Origin: Acidiphilium sp.
Lineage (GTDB): Bacteria > Pseudomonadota > Alphaproteobacteria > Acetobacterales > Acetobacteraceae
Direction: 5' to 3'
Assembly: GCA_028688905.1 (NCBI GenBank)
Contig: JAQTXH010000004.1
Coordinates: forward strand, 11,636 to 75,635
DNA: 64,000 nt
The translations under genes and the position numbers were made by a program. Positions 34,463 through 43,124 of the stretch are shown here, piece after piece. Under the pieces are notes generated by a model. That model searched no databases and was not told the DNA's origin. It worked only from the letters and a program-made list of their open reading frames with translations. Each line of letters begins with the position of its first letter. Position 1 is the stretch's first letter.

Positions 34463-34885
34463 TTAGTTGACGCGCCGACCGGCGGAATCGACGACCGTTT
34501 CGCCGTCTTCCTTGACAAAGGCGGCGCGTTGCGGTGCGGGCAGGATGTCGAGCACGGTTTCGGAGGGGCGGCAGAGTTTGACGCCGAGGGGGGTGACCAC
34601 GATCGGCCGGTTGATCAGAATTGGATGGGCGAGCATCGCCGTGAGCAAGGCGTCGTCCGGGAGGGAGGTGTCAGCGAGGCCGAGTTCGGCGTAGGGGGTG
34701 CCCTTTTCGCGCAGCACCGCGCGGATCGGAAGGCCGATGCGGGAAATGAGATCGGCAAGGATTTCGAGTGTCGGCGGGGTTTTCAGATATTCCACGATGT
34801 GGGGTTCGATCCCGGCATTGCGGATCATCGCCAGCACGTTGCGCGAGGTACCGCATGCGGGGTTGTGATAGATCGTGACGCTCAT
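34463..34885 (-). CDS. arsC: arsenate reductase ArsC, glutaredoxin-coupled type
   Basis: A 140-aa ArsC of the Spx/ArsC thioredoxin-fold family. The active site is HNPACGTSR with Cys11, and IRAVLREKGTPY and LINRPIVVT match the family's arginine-bearing core. It reduces arsenate to arsenite with glutathione and glutaredoxin. It starts four bases inside the end of the upstream phosphatase-type arsenate reductase (ATGA overlap), so both reductases are co-translated. Confidence 0.92.
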   Translation of the reverse strand: MSVTIYHNPACGTSRNVLAMIRNAGIEPHIVEYLKTPPTLEILADLISRIGLPIRAVLREKGTPYAELGLADTSLPDDALLTAMLAHPILINRPIVVTPLGVKLCRPSETVLDILPAPQRAAFVKEDGETVVDSAGRRVN

Positions 34886-35406
34886 GCCACCGAGCCTTCG
34901 CCGGTGCCCGGCCCGATCCGGCCGATCTCCTGAACCCGGCGCACGAGCGAGGCGCGTTCGAGCTTGGCAAACGGCAACGCGGCGAACAGCTTAATCCGCG
35001 TCTCCAGCATTTGGAAGGCGGTGCGAAACGCCATCACGCGGTCGACGTCACTACCGGTCGCGGCGACAGGGTCGGGAACGCCCCAATGCGCCGTTATCGG
35101 CTGTCCCGGCCAGACCGGACAAATTTCACCCGCCGCATTGTCGCACACGGTGAACACGAAATCCATCACCGGGGCACCTGGTTCCGCGAATTCGTTCCAC
35201 GATTTCGAACTCAATCCATCGGTCGGCAGCCCGGCTTCCTCCATGATGCGAAGGGCGAGCGGATGCACGGTGCCCTTTGGATGACTGCCGGCGGAAAACC
35301 CCCGGAAATTGCCTTGACCCCAGCGTTCGATCAACCGTTCCGCCATGATACTGCGGGCCGAATTGCCGGTACAGAGAAAGAGCACGTTGAGCGGTTTACC
35401 TGTCAT
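34882..35406 (-). CDS. arsenate reductase, low-molecular-weight phosphatase type
   Basis: A 174-aa protein of the LMW protein tyrosine phosphatase/ArsC family. The P-loop CTGNSAR (Cys12 to Arg18) is followed by SIMAERL, and a later FVFTVCDNAAGEICPVWPGQP gives the second cysteines used in thioredoxin-coupled reduction. ATG 35406 overlaps the arsR stop by four bases. It is unrelated in fold to the next gene's ArsC, though both reduce arsenate. Confidence 0.9.
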   Translation of the reverse strand: MTGKPLNVLFLCTGNSARSIMAERLIERWGQGNFRGFSAGSHPKGTVHPLALRIMEEAGLPTDGLSSKSWNEFAEPGAPVMDFVFTVCDNAAGEICPVWPGQPITAHWGVPDPVAATGSDVDRVMAFRTAFQMLETRIKLFAALPFAKLERASLVRRVQEIGRIGPGTGEGSVA

Positions 35407-35825
35407 GCCGAATTTCCTTTTGCGCGGCGCGATTTTTGTTGGATCGAAGGCAGCCCAAGGTCGCCTACCGGGTCGCGTGCCGGGTCGCATACAGGGATGC
35501 AAAGCGAAATGTCCTGGCCGCAGCAATTCTGGACCAGAAACCCCACCAGCGCGTTCATCGCCGCGACATCGGCGGCATAAATGACATGGCGGCTCGCCCG
35601 GCGCTGGCTCACCAGACCCGCGCGCAGCAGCGCCTGGATGTGAAATGTGAGCGATGACGCCACCAGGCCAACGTGTTCGGCAATATCGCCCGCCGCCATC
35701 CCGGCCGGCCCCGCCACGACCAGCTGCCGGTACGCCGCCAGCCGATGCTCATGGGCCAGCGCGGCCAAGGCCGTCACCATCCATTCCGGATCTGCTTTGG
35801 GACGCTTTATCATCGATATTTCCAT
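35403..35825 (-). CDS. arsR: ArsR-family arsenic-responsive repressor
   Basis: A 140-aa winged-helix repressor. The recognition region DIAEHVGLVASSLTFHIQALLRAGLVSQRR is clear. The C-terminal CysCys plus later Cys (QNCCGQDISLCIPVC) probably binds As(III), a placement unlike the classical helix-3 CVC site. The tail after about residue 110 is basic and poorly conserved. Start is ATG 35825 or the in-frame ATG 35813. It heads the arsenic operon and should repress its own transcription. Confidence 0.88.
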   Translation of the reverse strand: MEISMIKRPKADPEWMVTALAALAHEHRLAAYRQLVVAGPAGMAAGDIAEHVGLVASSLTFHIQALLRAGLVSQRRASRHVIYAADVAAMNALVGFLVQNCCGQDISLCIPVCDPARDPVGDLGLPSIQQKSRRAKGNSA

Positions 35826-35833
35826 AATTATCG
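35814..35833. promoter_or_regulatory. possible ArsR operator over the arsR start
   Basis: The inverted repeat CGATA...TATCG, with an A/T-rich 10-bp centre, spans the arsR start codon region in an otherwise GC-rich stretch. ArsR repressors often bind such dyads at their own promoter. Assigned from position and symmetry only. Confidence 0.3.
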
Positions 35834-35938
35834 TAGAGTTGGTGTTTTAGCGCGGAGTCAGCCGGCGCGTCAATCATCCATCCTTATTTTCGCAAGCACG
35901 ATTGCCCTAAACGGCGCGGCAGTCGCCAAAAACCGACG

Positions 35939-37690
35939 TCAGGCTCCCGATTTTGCCTTGTTGCGCCGCCGCCGCGCTTGTTCGTTGGGTTTGCCGGCCG
36001 GCGCGCCCGCCGGTTTGAAACCACGCGGCTTGGCACCGTCCCGCCACGGCGGTGCCTGCCGTGGTTCGCGCGGTGCTGCGTCCGGCGGTGCCCCTGTCGC
36101 GGCCTCGATCCGCACTTCGGGATTGTTCGCCGCGATCACCGATTTCAGGAATTCACCGGCCATTGCCTGATGGATCTCGAATTTAGTCTCGCGGTCGAAA
36201 ATCCGGATGGCCCCGATGTCGCGCTTGGTCACCCCGCCGACCCGGCAGATCAGCGGCAGCAGCCATTTCGGATCGGCGTTCTTGCGTCGCCCGACATCGG
36301 CGCGAAACCAGACCATCGGCCCCGCGCTCGGGCGACCGGTATCCCGCGCATCTTCAGGCCGGGTAAACCGGGCGCGTTCGGGCGGCGGCGGGGTGATGTC
36401 TTCGGGCGAGGGCAGCCGGGCGCGGTATAGCCGGATCAGCGCGGTGGCGATGGTTTCCGGCGGGTAGCCGGCCAGCAAATCCCGCGCGGCCGCGATATCC
36501 TCGTCGAGCGGCGGTTCGGTCAGCACCGGGTCGGTCAGTAGCCGTGCCTGATCGCGGGCGCGGATCGCATCGGCGGAAGGCGGTTCGTCCCAGACCGCAT
36601 TGATATTGGCCGAGGCCAGTAATGCTTCAGCCTGACGGCGGCGGCTGTTAGGGACCAGCAGCACACACATTCCCTTGCGCCCGGCGCGGCCGGTGCGGCC
36701 GGAGCGATGCAGCAGGGTCGCCTTGTTGTTCGGCAGATCGGCGTGGACCACCAGATCGAGATTAGGCAGATCAAGGCCGCGCGCCGCGACATCGGTCGCG
36801 ATGCACACCCTGGCGCGGCGATCGCGCAGCGATTGCAGCGCGTTGTTGCGTTCAGTCTGGCTGAGTTCACCGGAGAGCGCGACCACCGCGAAGCCGCGCT
36901 CCTGCAAGCGGCCATGCAATTGCCGCACCGCCTCGCGGGTCGAACAGAATACCAGGCAGCCGCCGACATCCTGAAACCGCAACAAATTCACCAGCCCGTG
37001 CTCGATTTCATGCGATGCGATGCGGATCGCGTGGTATTCGATATCGGCATGCGGCTGGTTGCGTGCCACGGTATCGATCCGGAACGCATCGCGCTGATAC
37101 TGGCGCGCCAGGGCGGCGATTTCCCGCGCGATGGTGGCGGAAAACAGCAGGGTGCGGCGCTCCGTCGGGGTAGCACCGAGGATGAATTCGAGTTCGTCGC
37201 GAAACCCGAGGTCAAGCATTTCATCGGCTTCGTCGAGCACCACCACCTTTAAATGGCTGACATCGAGGTGATGCCGCTCAAGGTGATCCTGCAGGCGGCC
37301 GGGGGTGCCGACCACGATGTGGCAACCCGCCGCGAGGGCGCGTTGCTCGCGCCGTGGGTCCATGCCGCCAACGCAGGAGACCACGCGGGCACCGGTGTGC
37401 TCATAGAGCCAGGCGAGTTCGGCATGGACCTGGATCGCCAGTTCGCGGGTGGGGGCGATGATCAGGGCGAGGGGTGCCGCGGGCGGCGGCAGTGCATCAT
37501 CGACCATGATGGTGCTGGCAAAAGCCAATCCGTAGGCCACGGTCTTGCCCGATCCGGTCTGCGCCGAGACCAGCAGGTCACGCTCGCCGATGTCGGGTTG
37601 CAGCACCGCACTCTGCACGGAGGTCGGTTCGTTATAGCCGCGCGCGATGAGGGCGCGTTGCAGGGCTGGATTTTCGATCGGGAAGTTCAT
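35939..37690 (-). CDS. DEAD-box RNA helicase with DbpA-type RNA-binding domain
   Basis: A 583-aa ATP-dependent RNA helicase. The core has SAQTGSGKT (motif I, near residue 43), VLDEADEM (motif II), SATI (motif III) and the HRSGRTGRAG C-terminal motif. After a linker (about 375-450) comes a DbpA-like RNA-binding domain (MVWFRADVGRRKNADPKWLLPLICRVGGVTKRDIGAIRIFD) and a basic tail. Such proteins act in ribosome assembly or cold adaptation. It reads toward the ars operon on the same strand, 113 bp upstream of it. Confidence 0.92.
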   Translation of the reverse strand: MNFPIENPALQRALIARGYNEPTSVQSAVLQPDIGERDLLVSAQTGSGKTVAYGLAFASTIMVDDALPPPAAPLALIIAPTRELAIQVHAELAWLYEHTGARVVSCVGGMDPRREQRALAAGCHIVVGTPGRLQDHLERHHLDVSHLKVVVLDEADEMLDLGFRDELEFILGATPTERRTLLFSATIAREIAALARQYQRDAFRIDTVARNQPHADIEYHAIRIASHEIEHGLVNLLRFQDVGGCLVFCSTREAVRQLHGRLQERGFAVVALSGELSQTERNNALQSLRDRRARVCIATDVAARGLDLPNLDLVVHADLPNNKATLLHRSGRTGRAGRKGMCVLLVPNSRRRQAEALLASANINAVWDEPPSADAIRARDQARLLTDPVLTEPPLDEDIAAARDLLAGYPPETIATALIRLYRARLPSPEDITPPPPERARFTRPEDARDTGRPSAGPMVWFRADVGRRKNADPKWLLPLICRVGGVTKRDIGAIRIFDRETKFEIHQAMAGEFLKSVIAANNPEVRIEAATGAPPDAAPREPRQAPPWRDGAKPRGFKPAGAPAGKPNEQARRRRNKAKSGA

Positions 37691-37733
37691 GGGGGCTGAT
37701 ACCCCGCGCGGTACCGTGCCGCAACCGTTATCA

Positions 37734-38975
37734 TCACTGCTCGGCCACCAACGCCGCAGCGGTTTCGCCAGAGCGGATCGCGCCCTCGATCGTGGCGGGC
37801 AGGGTCGTCGCTGTGTAGTCGCCGGCGAGCGTCAGGTTGATCAGCCGGGTTGCCGGGCCGGGGCGGCGGGTGAGTTGTTCGGGGGTTGCGGCGAAGGTGG
37901 CGCGGCGCTCACGCACCACGCGGTAGGGCGGCATGGTGCGGGGTAGGCCGAAGCCGCGCCGCAGGTCGGACCAGACCTCGGTGGCCAGGGCGTCGGGGTC
38001 GGCATCGAGCCGGTCGTTGGCGGCGCTGATCGTGACCGAGACGACTTCGGTTTTTTCGAACACCCACTCCGCGACGCCGCCGAGCAGGCCGTAGAACCCG
38101 GCTTTGCCGGCATCGATGCCGGCGCGGAAATGCAGGTTGAGGATCGCCTCGAACTGGTTCGGCACCACGAGGCCGGGAATCAGATCCGCTGCCACCCATG
38201 GCGGGGTTGCAAGGATGATCCGGTCGGCCGGGTCGATGATTTCATCGACATTGGGGCCGACCAGGCCGGTGACCCGATGGTCTGAAACGGTGAGGCCGGC
38301 GACCCGCGCGCCAAACCGCAGTTCGCAGCCCTGCGCGCGCAGAAACGCAAGGGCGGGATCGACGAAGCTTTCCGACAGTCCGATCGCCGGGTAGCGCGGC
38401 ATCGTGGCCGCCCCGCCGCGCGCGATGCTTTCCGCCACCACCGCCGCCAGTGGGGCCGCTGAAGCGACATCGGGTTTGGTGTTGAGCGCGGCGATGGCTA
38501 GTGGTTCCAATAACCGCTCATACAGTGGACCCAGATCGCCCAGCAGATCGGCCACCAGATCAGTCGGTTTGGCCCGCTGCAACCGGCGCAGCGCCCAGTA
38601 GTCGCGCGCCCGTGTCTCCGGTACCCGCCAGTCTTTCCGCAACACCCACCAGGGGGTGATCCCGTAGTTGAGCCGCAGCACCCAGGCCGCACCCGATAGC
38701 AGATCGATGAATGGAAACAAGGGCTTGTCGGGTCCGGTCAGGGTTTCCGCCGCGCCGATCCGGTCGAGATAGGCAAGCGCCGCGCGGTTGCCCGACAGCA
38801 GCAGATGATTGCCGTTGTCGAGCCGGCAGCCGAGCGTGGTATCCTCGTAGGACCGGCAGCGTCCGCCGCCCCATTTCGCCGCCTCGTACAGCACGACACT
38901 CATCCCGCGCGCGGCGAGCGACGTTGCGGCGGACAGGCCGGCCATCCCGGCACCGATCACGTGGATGCGGCTCAT
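37734..38975 (-). CDS. hpnE: hydroxysqualene dehydroxylase HpnE
   Basis: A 413-aa FAD-dependent amine-oxidase-fold enzyme that reduces hydroxysqualene to squalene. FAD-binding VIGAGMAGLSAATSLAARG is at the start, with RIILATPPWVAADLIPG and LAGDYTATTLPATIEGAIRSG typical of the family's later blocks. ATG 38975 overlaps the hpnD stop by four bases. It is the last of five coupled hopanoid genes. The long track ORF to 39449 is a shadow of hpnD. Confidence 0.9.
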   Translation of the reverse strand: MSRIHVIGAGMAGLSAATSLAARGMSVVLYEAAKWGGGRCRSYEDTTLGCRLDNGNHLLLSGNRAALAYLDRIGAAETLTGPDKPLFPFIDLLSGAAWVLRLNYGITPWWVLRKDWRVPETRARDYWALRRLQRAKPTDLVADLLGDLGPLYERLLEPLAIAALNTKPDVASAAPLAAVVAESIARGGAATMPRYPAIGLSESFVDPALAFLRAQGCELRFGARVAGLTVSDHRVTGLVGPNVDEIIDPADRIILATPPWVAADLIPGLVVPNQFEAILNLHFRAGIDAGKAGFYGLLGGVAEWVFEKTEVVSVTISAANDRLDADPDALATEVWSDLRRGFGLPRTMPPYRVVRERRATFAATPEQLTRRPGPATRLINLTLAGDYTATTLPATIEGAIRSGETAAALVAEQ

Positions 38976-39832
38976 CCGCAGCGGTCTGTCAGCATGAATA
39001 ACTGGGCAGCCAGCAGAAGTTTGCGCCAGGGTGACAGGCGTGGCCGGCGTTCGGGGTGGCTGAAACCGTCGCGGCGCATTCGATCGAGCAGCGGGCGGTA
39101 GGCGCTCGCCATCATCCGGGCCGGGCGGACAGCGCGGCGGTTGCAGTCGCGCATCGCTTGTTCGGCGGCGGCGAAATGGGCTTCGGCCTCGGCGGCGAGC
39201 GATGCCATGGCGTGCCGCAGGCCAGGGGCGCGCAGAATCGTGGCGGAGTCGAGCGGAACATCGGCGGCGAGCAGGGTTTCGCGCGGCAGGTAGATCCGCC
39301 CGCGTGCGGCATCCTCGGCGACGTCGCGCAAAATGTTGGTCAGTTGCAGGGCACGGCCGAGGTGGTGGGCGACGCGATCGCCGGACGGCGAGACCTCGCC
39401 GAACACCCGGATCGCCAACCGCCCGACCGCCGAGGCGACACGGTCGCAATAAAGGTCGAGAAATGCGGCGTCCGGCGCGATGATCGGCTCACCGGCGTCC
39501 ATCGTCATGCCATCGATGATTGCGAAAAAATCCTCGCGCCGCAGAGCATAGCGCAGCGAGGCGTCGCGCAGGACGCGGGTGACCGGATCATCGCCGCCCC
39601 GCGACAAGGCGGCGATGCGGGCGCGCCAGGCGTCGAGTCCGGCTTGTTTGGTGGCTAACGGGGCGTCCTCCTCGTCGGCGATGTCGTCGATCGCGCGGCA
39701 GAAGGCGTAGATGCCGTACATCGCGACGCGCCGGCGGGCGGACAGCACGGCCATGCCACGATAAAACGAGGTGCCGGCGGCACGGGTGGCCGCGGTGACG
39801 GCGGCGGCGTCCTGGGTGGCGAGATCGGTCAT
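38972..39832 (-). CDS. hpnD: presqualene diphosphate synthase HpnD
   Basis: A 286-aa squalene/phytoene-synthase-fold enzyme that condenses two farnesyl diphosphates to presqualene diphosphate. The first aspartate-rich motif is AIDDIADEED near residue 48. The later motif is ALQLTNILRDVAEDAARGRIYLP near 170, with the RDxxED pattern. ATG 39832 overlaps the hpnC stop. It belongs to the three-enzyme HpnC-D-E route to squalene. Confidence 0.93.
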   Translation of the reverse strand: MTDLATQDAAAVTAATRAAGTSFYRGMAVLSARRRVAMYGIYAFCRAIDDIADEEDAPLATKQAGLDAWRARIAALSRGGDDPVTRVLRDASLRYALRREDFFAIIDGMTMDAGEPIIAPDAAFLDLYCDRVASAVGRLAIRVFGEVSPSGDRVAHHLGRALQLTNILRDVAEDAARGRIYLPRETLLAADVPLDSATILRAPGLRHAMASLAAEAEAHFAAAEQAMRDCNRRAVRPARMMASAYRPLLDRMRRDGFSHPERRPRLSPWRKLLLAAQLFMLTDRCG

Positions 39833-40683
39833 TGCGGCAGGGGGGGCAGCGCGCGCGGCAGGCTGGCGAGGATCGCGCCGATCGCGTCGGACCGGCGGAG
39901 TTTGACGCGCGCGGCCAGCGGGTCGGCGCGGCACAGACGGGCGTGCAGGCGTTGGGCGAGGCCGAGGATGATGGCGGTTTCCAGCCGCAACCCGCGCGCG
40001 CGGACCAGGCGGGGCAGGGCGGCGGCAGTGCGGTTGAGGGTTGCGGTTTCGGCCAGCATGGCATCGAGCACGCGGCGCAGGGGCGGGGTGAGCGCGGGGT
40101 CGCGCACGGCCTCCGGTGCGATGCCTTCGCGGGCGAGCCAGTCGCCGGGGAGGTAGGAGCGGTCGAGTTCGGCGAAATCCCGCGCGCAATCCTGGATGTG
40201 GTTGAGCACCTGAAGGCTGGCGCACAGCGCATCCGAGGCGGGCCAGGTCGCCGTGGTTTCGTTGTGCAGTGCCAGCACGTAGCGCCCGACCGGGGCGGCG
40301 GAATAGCGGCAGTAATGCATCAGCTCGGCCCAGGTCGCGTAGCGGTGTTTCGTTGCGTCCTGGCGGAAGGCGATCAGCAGGTCGCTGGCGTGGACGGGAT
40401 CGACCCCGGTTGCGGCGAGGCTGGCGCGCAGGCGCAGGGCGGATTGCGAACCATGATCGGAAGTGCCGGTCAGCACGGCGTCCATCACATCGAGCCGGGC
40501 AATCTTGTCGTTCGGCGCAAGCGTGGGGTGGTCGGCGATATCGTCGGCGTTGCGGGCAAAGGCGTAATAGGCGTGAACATGCCGGCGCAGGTCGCGCCGG
40601 ATCAGCCAGGAGCCGACCGGGAAGTTCTCGTCGCCCTTGTCCTTGCCGGAGGCCAGTTCGACGCTGGCGATCGTGGCACTCAT
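39829..40683 (-). CDS. hpnC: hydroxysqualene synthase HpnC
   Basis: A 284-aa squalene/phytoene-synthase-fold protein that converts presqualene diphosphate to hydroxysqualene. The first motif is FARNADDIADHP near residue 44, and the second LQVLNHIQDCARDFAELDRSYLP near 155, a more degenerate form than HpnD, as usual for HpnC. ATG 40683 overlaps the hpnB stop. It precedes hpnD in the operon. Confidence 0.92.
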   Translation of the reverse strand: MSATIASVELASGKDKGDENFPVGSWLIRRDLRRHVHAYYAFARNADDIADHPTLAPNDKIARLDVMDAVLTGTSDHGSQSALRLRASLAATGVDPVHASDLLIAFRQDATKHRYATWAELMHYCRYSAAPVGRYVLALHNETTATWPASDALCASLQVLNHIQDCARDFAELDRSYLPGDWLAREGIAPEAVRDPALTPPLRRVLDAMLAETATLNRTAAALPRLVRARGLRLETAIILGLAQRLHARLCRADPLAARVKLRRSDAIGAILASLPRALPPLPQ

Positions 40684-41804
40684 GACGCCGCCCCGTAATC
40701 GCGGTTCTTCCACGCCGCCCCGGTGCCGCGCGCGTAACGCCAGGCCGAGGCGAGCGTCGCCTCCATAAAAACCAGTGCGATCAGCGGCAGCGCCAACCCC
40801 CAGGTCCAGCCCACACCATAGCGCCGCAGGGTTGGCTGATAGGTCAGCACCGCGATCGCATAAGCGATCAGGCCGAACAGCCGTGCCGCGCCATCGCCGA
40901 ACAGCACCGCGAGGGGCGGCACCAGCCAGACCAGCGCCAGCCCCGCGAGGGTCAGGGCGAGCAGCCCGTATGAATAGCGCAACTGGGTGAAGGCGGTGCG
41001 GGCGATCATCGCGCGGATGTCGTGAAAGTCGGGGTAGGGCCGGATCGACCGCGCGAGACTGGAATGGCCGAGATAGATCGCGCCACCCTGTTTGACCCGC
41101 TGCGCCAGGGTGACATCATCGATCAACGCGCCGCGAATGCTGACGATACCGCCGAACCGCTCCAGCGCCTCGCGCCGGATCAGCACCACGCCACCGGCCG
41201 CCGCCGCCGTGGCCGATAGCGGATCGTTCACCCGCGCGAAAGGGTAGAGCATCTGGAAAAAATACACGAAGGCCGGGATCAGCGCGCGCTCAGCGGTGCT
41301 GGCGCAGTTCAGCCGGACCATTTCGGAAACCAGATCGAGCCGCGCGCCGCGCAATGGTTGTTCCATCCGGGCCATCAGAGTGGCCAGATGGCCCGGATCG
41401 TGGGTGATGTCGGCATCGGTCAGCAGCACGAACGGGGCGGTGCTCTGCGCCACCCCTTGCTCCAGCGCCCATAATTTACCCGACCACCCAGCCGGTTTCG
41501 CTTCACCCGCGAGCAGCAGAAACCGCGGATCATCCCCCGCCGCCGCCTGTGCCGCCGCCGCCGTGCCATCGGTGCTGCCATCATCGACCAGAATGACCCG
41601 GAATATGCCGGTGTAATCCTGCGCCAGCAGCGAGGCGATCACCGCCCCGATCGTGCCGGCTTCGTCGCGCGCAGGCACGATGATGTCGACCGATGGGGTC
41701 AGCGCCGGGCGCGCCGGGGTCAATTCCGGCCCGCTCTGCCAGAAGTTGCCGTGCAACGCATAGAGATAGAGCCAGATCAGCGCGGCAATGACGGCCAACA
41801 TCAT
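40680..41804 (-). CDS. hpnB: hopanoid-associated glycosyltransferase HpnB
   Basis: A 374-aa membrane-anchored GT2 enzyme. After one N-terminal helix comes a GT-A domain with VDIIVPARDEAGTIG, LVDDGSTDGT and the metal site LLTDADITHD. Two to three helices lie at the C-terminus. HpnB is conserved in hopanoid loci and is thought to modify the hopanoid side chain or a lipid, though its reaction is not firmly known. ATG 41804 overlaps the hpnA stop (ATGA). Confidence 0.88.
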   Translation of the reverse strand: MMLAVIAALIWLYLYALHGNFWQSGPELTPARPALTPSVDIIVPARDEAGTIGAVIASLLAQDYTGIFRVILVDDGSTDGTAAAAQAAAGDDPRFLLLAGEAKPAGWSGKLWALEQGVAQSTAPFVLLTDADITHDPGHLATLMARMEQPLRGARLDLVSEMVRLNCASTAERALIPAFVYFFQMLYPFARVNDPLSATAAAAGGVVLIRREALERFGGIVSIRGALIDDVTLAQRVKQGGAIYLGHSSLARSIRPYPDFHDIRAMIARTAFTQLRYSYGLLALTLAGLALVWLVPPLAVLFGDGAARLFGLIAYAIAVLTYQPTLRRYGVGWTWGLALPLIALVFMEATLASAWRYARGTGAAWKNRDYGAAS

Positions 41805-42868
41805 GATACCGTGACCGGTGCGGGGTCGAATGCCAGGCTCGCGAGTTTGCCGCGCCGGCAGAAATCGGTCAGCGCGTCGCGCATCGCGGCCTCGACCGGG
41901 CGCGGCGCGTAACCCAGCGCGGCGATGGCTTTGGCCGAGGAGAAAAACATCAGTTTGCGCGCCATCGTCAGCATGTCCCGCGTCATCAGCGGTTCGGTGC
42001 CGGACAGCCGTGCCCACGCTTCCATCAAGGTGGCGATCGGCATCAGCGGCGCGATCGGCAGTTTGATCCGCGGCGGCGCGCGCCCGGCGAGGCGGGTGAT
42101 CCGGCGGACGATGTCCGACAGCATCAGGTTTTCACCGCCGAGAATATAGCTTTCGCCGGTTTTGCCGTGCCATAACGCCAGGATGTGACCGTCGGCGACG
42201 TCATCGACATGCACGATATTCATCCCGGTTTCGACATAGGCGGGCATGTGGCCGCGCGCGGCATCCAGCACCATCCGCCCGGTGGGGGTGGGCTTGATGT
42301 CGCCCGGTCCGATCGGCGTGGAGGGGTTGACGATCACCACGTCCAGCCCTTCGGTCGCAAGCGATTTGACCGCGATTTCGGCCTCGTATTTCGATTGCTT
42401 GTACGGTCCGACATGATCGGCGGCGGCGTTGGGGGTGGCTTCATCGGCGGGTATGCCGTCGGGGGTCAGGCCCAAAGCGGCGACGCTGCTGGTATATACG
42501 ACGCGCTCGACCCCCGCCGCTTGCGCCGCGCGCAGGAGCGAAATCGTGCCGTCGATGTTGATCCGCCGCATCGCGTCCGGGTCGGGTACGAACAGGCGGT
42601 AGTCGGCGGCGACGTGAAACACGTACCGGCAGCCCGCCACCGCGCGGGCGAGCGAGGCGGGGTCGGTCAGGTCGCCGATCACGCGGTCGCCCGGCAATCC
42701 GGTTAGATTGGCGAGGCCGCTGCCGGCGCGATGCATGATCCGTAAGGCAAATCCCTGGCGGGCGAGCGCGCGCGCCACCGCTGCGCCGACAAACCCGGTG
42801 GCCCCGGTCACCAAGGTCGGGCGCGGATCGGCCGCGCGATCGTGGTTGGTGAGGGGGGCGCTCGTCAT
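41801..42868 (-). CDS. hpnA: hopanoid-associated NAD-dependent sugar epimerase-like HpnA
   Basis: A 355-aa extended short-chain dehydrogenase. The Rossmann start is TLVTGATGFVGAAVARALARQGF, and the Tyr-x3-Lys catalytic pair is in YKQSKYEAE near residue 155. VYTSSVAALG carries the conserved serine. It is the first gene of the five-gene hpnABCDE unit; its exact substrate in hopanoid tailoring is unclear from family knowledge. Start ATG 42868; the divergent hpnL begins about 250 bp away. Confidence 0.9.
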   Translation of the reverse strand: MTSAPLTNHDRAADPRPTLVTGATGFVGAAVARALARQGFALRIMHRAGSGLANLTGLPGDRVIGDLTDPASLARAVAGCRYVFHVAADYRLFVPDPDAMRRINIDGTISLLRAAQAAGVERVVYTSSVAALGLTPDGIPADEATPNAAADHVGPYKQSKYEAEIAVKSLATEGLDVVIVNPSTPIGPGDIKPTPTGRMVLDAARGHMPAYVETGMNIVHVDDVADGHILALWHGKTGESYILGGENLMLSDIVRRITRLAGRAPPRIKLPIAPLMPIATLMEAWARLSGTEPLMTRDMLTMARKLMFFSSAKAIAALGYAPRPVEAAMRDALTDFCRRGKLASLAFDPAPVTVS

Positions 42869-43007
42869 GCATTACCGTTTGGGTTATGGTGCCGGGTTTT
42901 CAGCATTGCGGCATAAAGAAAAAAGTGCGGCGCTGCAAAACATGCGTGCCGTCGGGCCGATGCGGTATCAAGATGCCGCGCAATTTGATAGGCACCGAGT
43001 CGTTATT

Positions 43008-43034
43008 CGGAGACTAAGCATACGGAGACTAAGC
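43008..43034 (+). repeat. 12-bp direct repeat before the hpnL leader ORF
   Basis: CGGAGACTAAGC occurs at 43008-43019 and again at 43023-43034. The GGAG in the second copy is well placed as a ribosome site for a short reading frame beginning at GTG 43035. The pair lies in the divergent hpnA/hpnL control region and could also be a protein-binding site. Confidence 0.6.
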
Positions 43035-43124
43035 GTGGCCCTTTGCCCATTCCACCCGTGCGACGCCGGTTCCGGCGTTGCCAACCCCCTCTGCGGCGTC
43101 GCCGCGTGCGGTTCGGCGCGGTGA
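43035..43124 (+). CDS. possible 29-aa leader ORF coupled to hpnL
   Basis: GTG 43035 follows GGAG with 7-bp spacing and opens a 29-codon frame (starting MALCPFHPCDAG) that ends TGA at 43122-43124. That stop overlaps the GTG proposed as the hpnL start (GTGA). The arrangement suggests translational coupling, but the peptide itself shows nothing recognisable and may not be made. Confidence 0.3.
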   Translation: MALCPFHPCDAGSGVANPLCGVAACGSAR

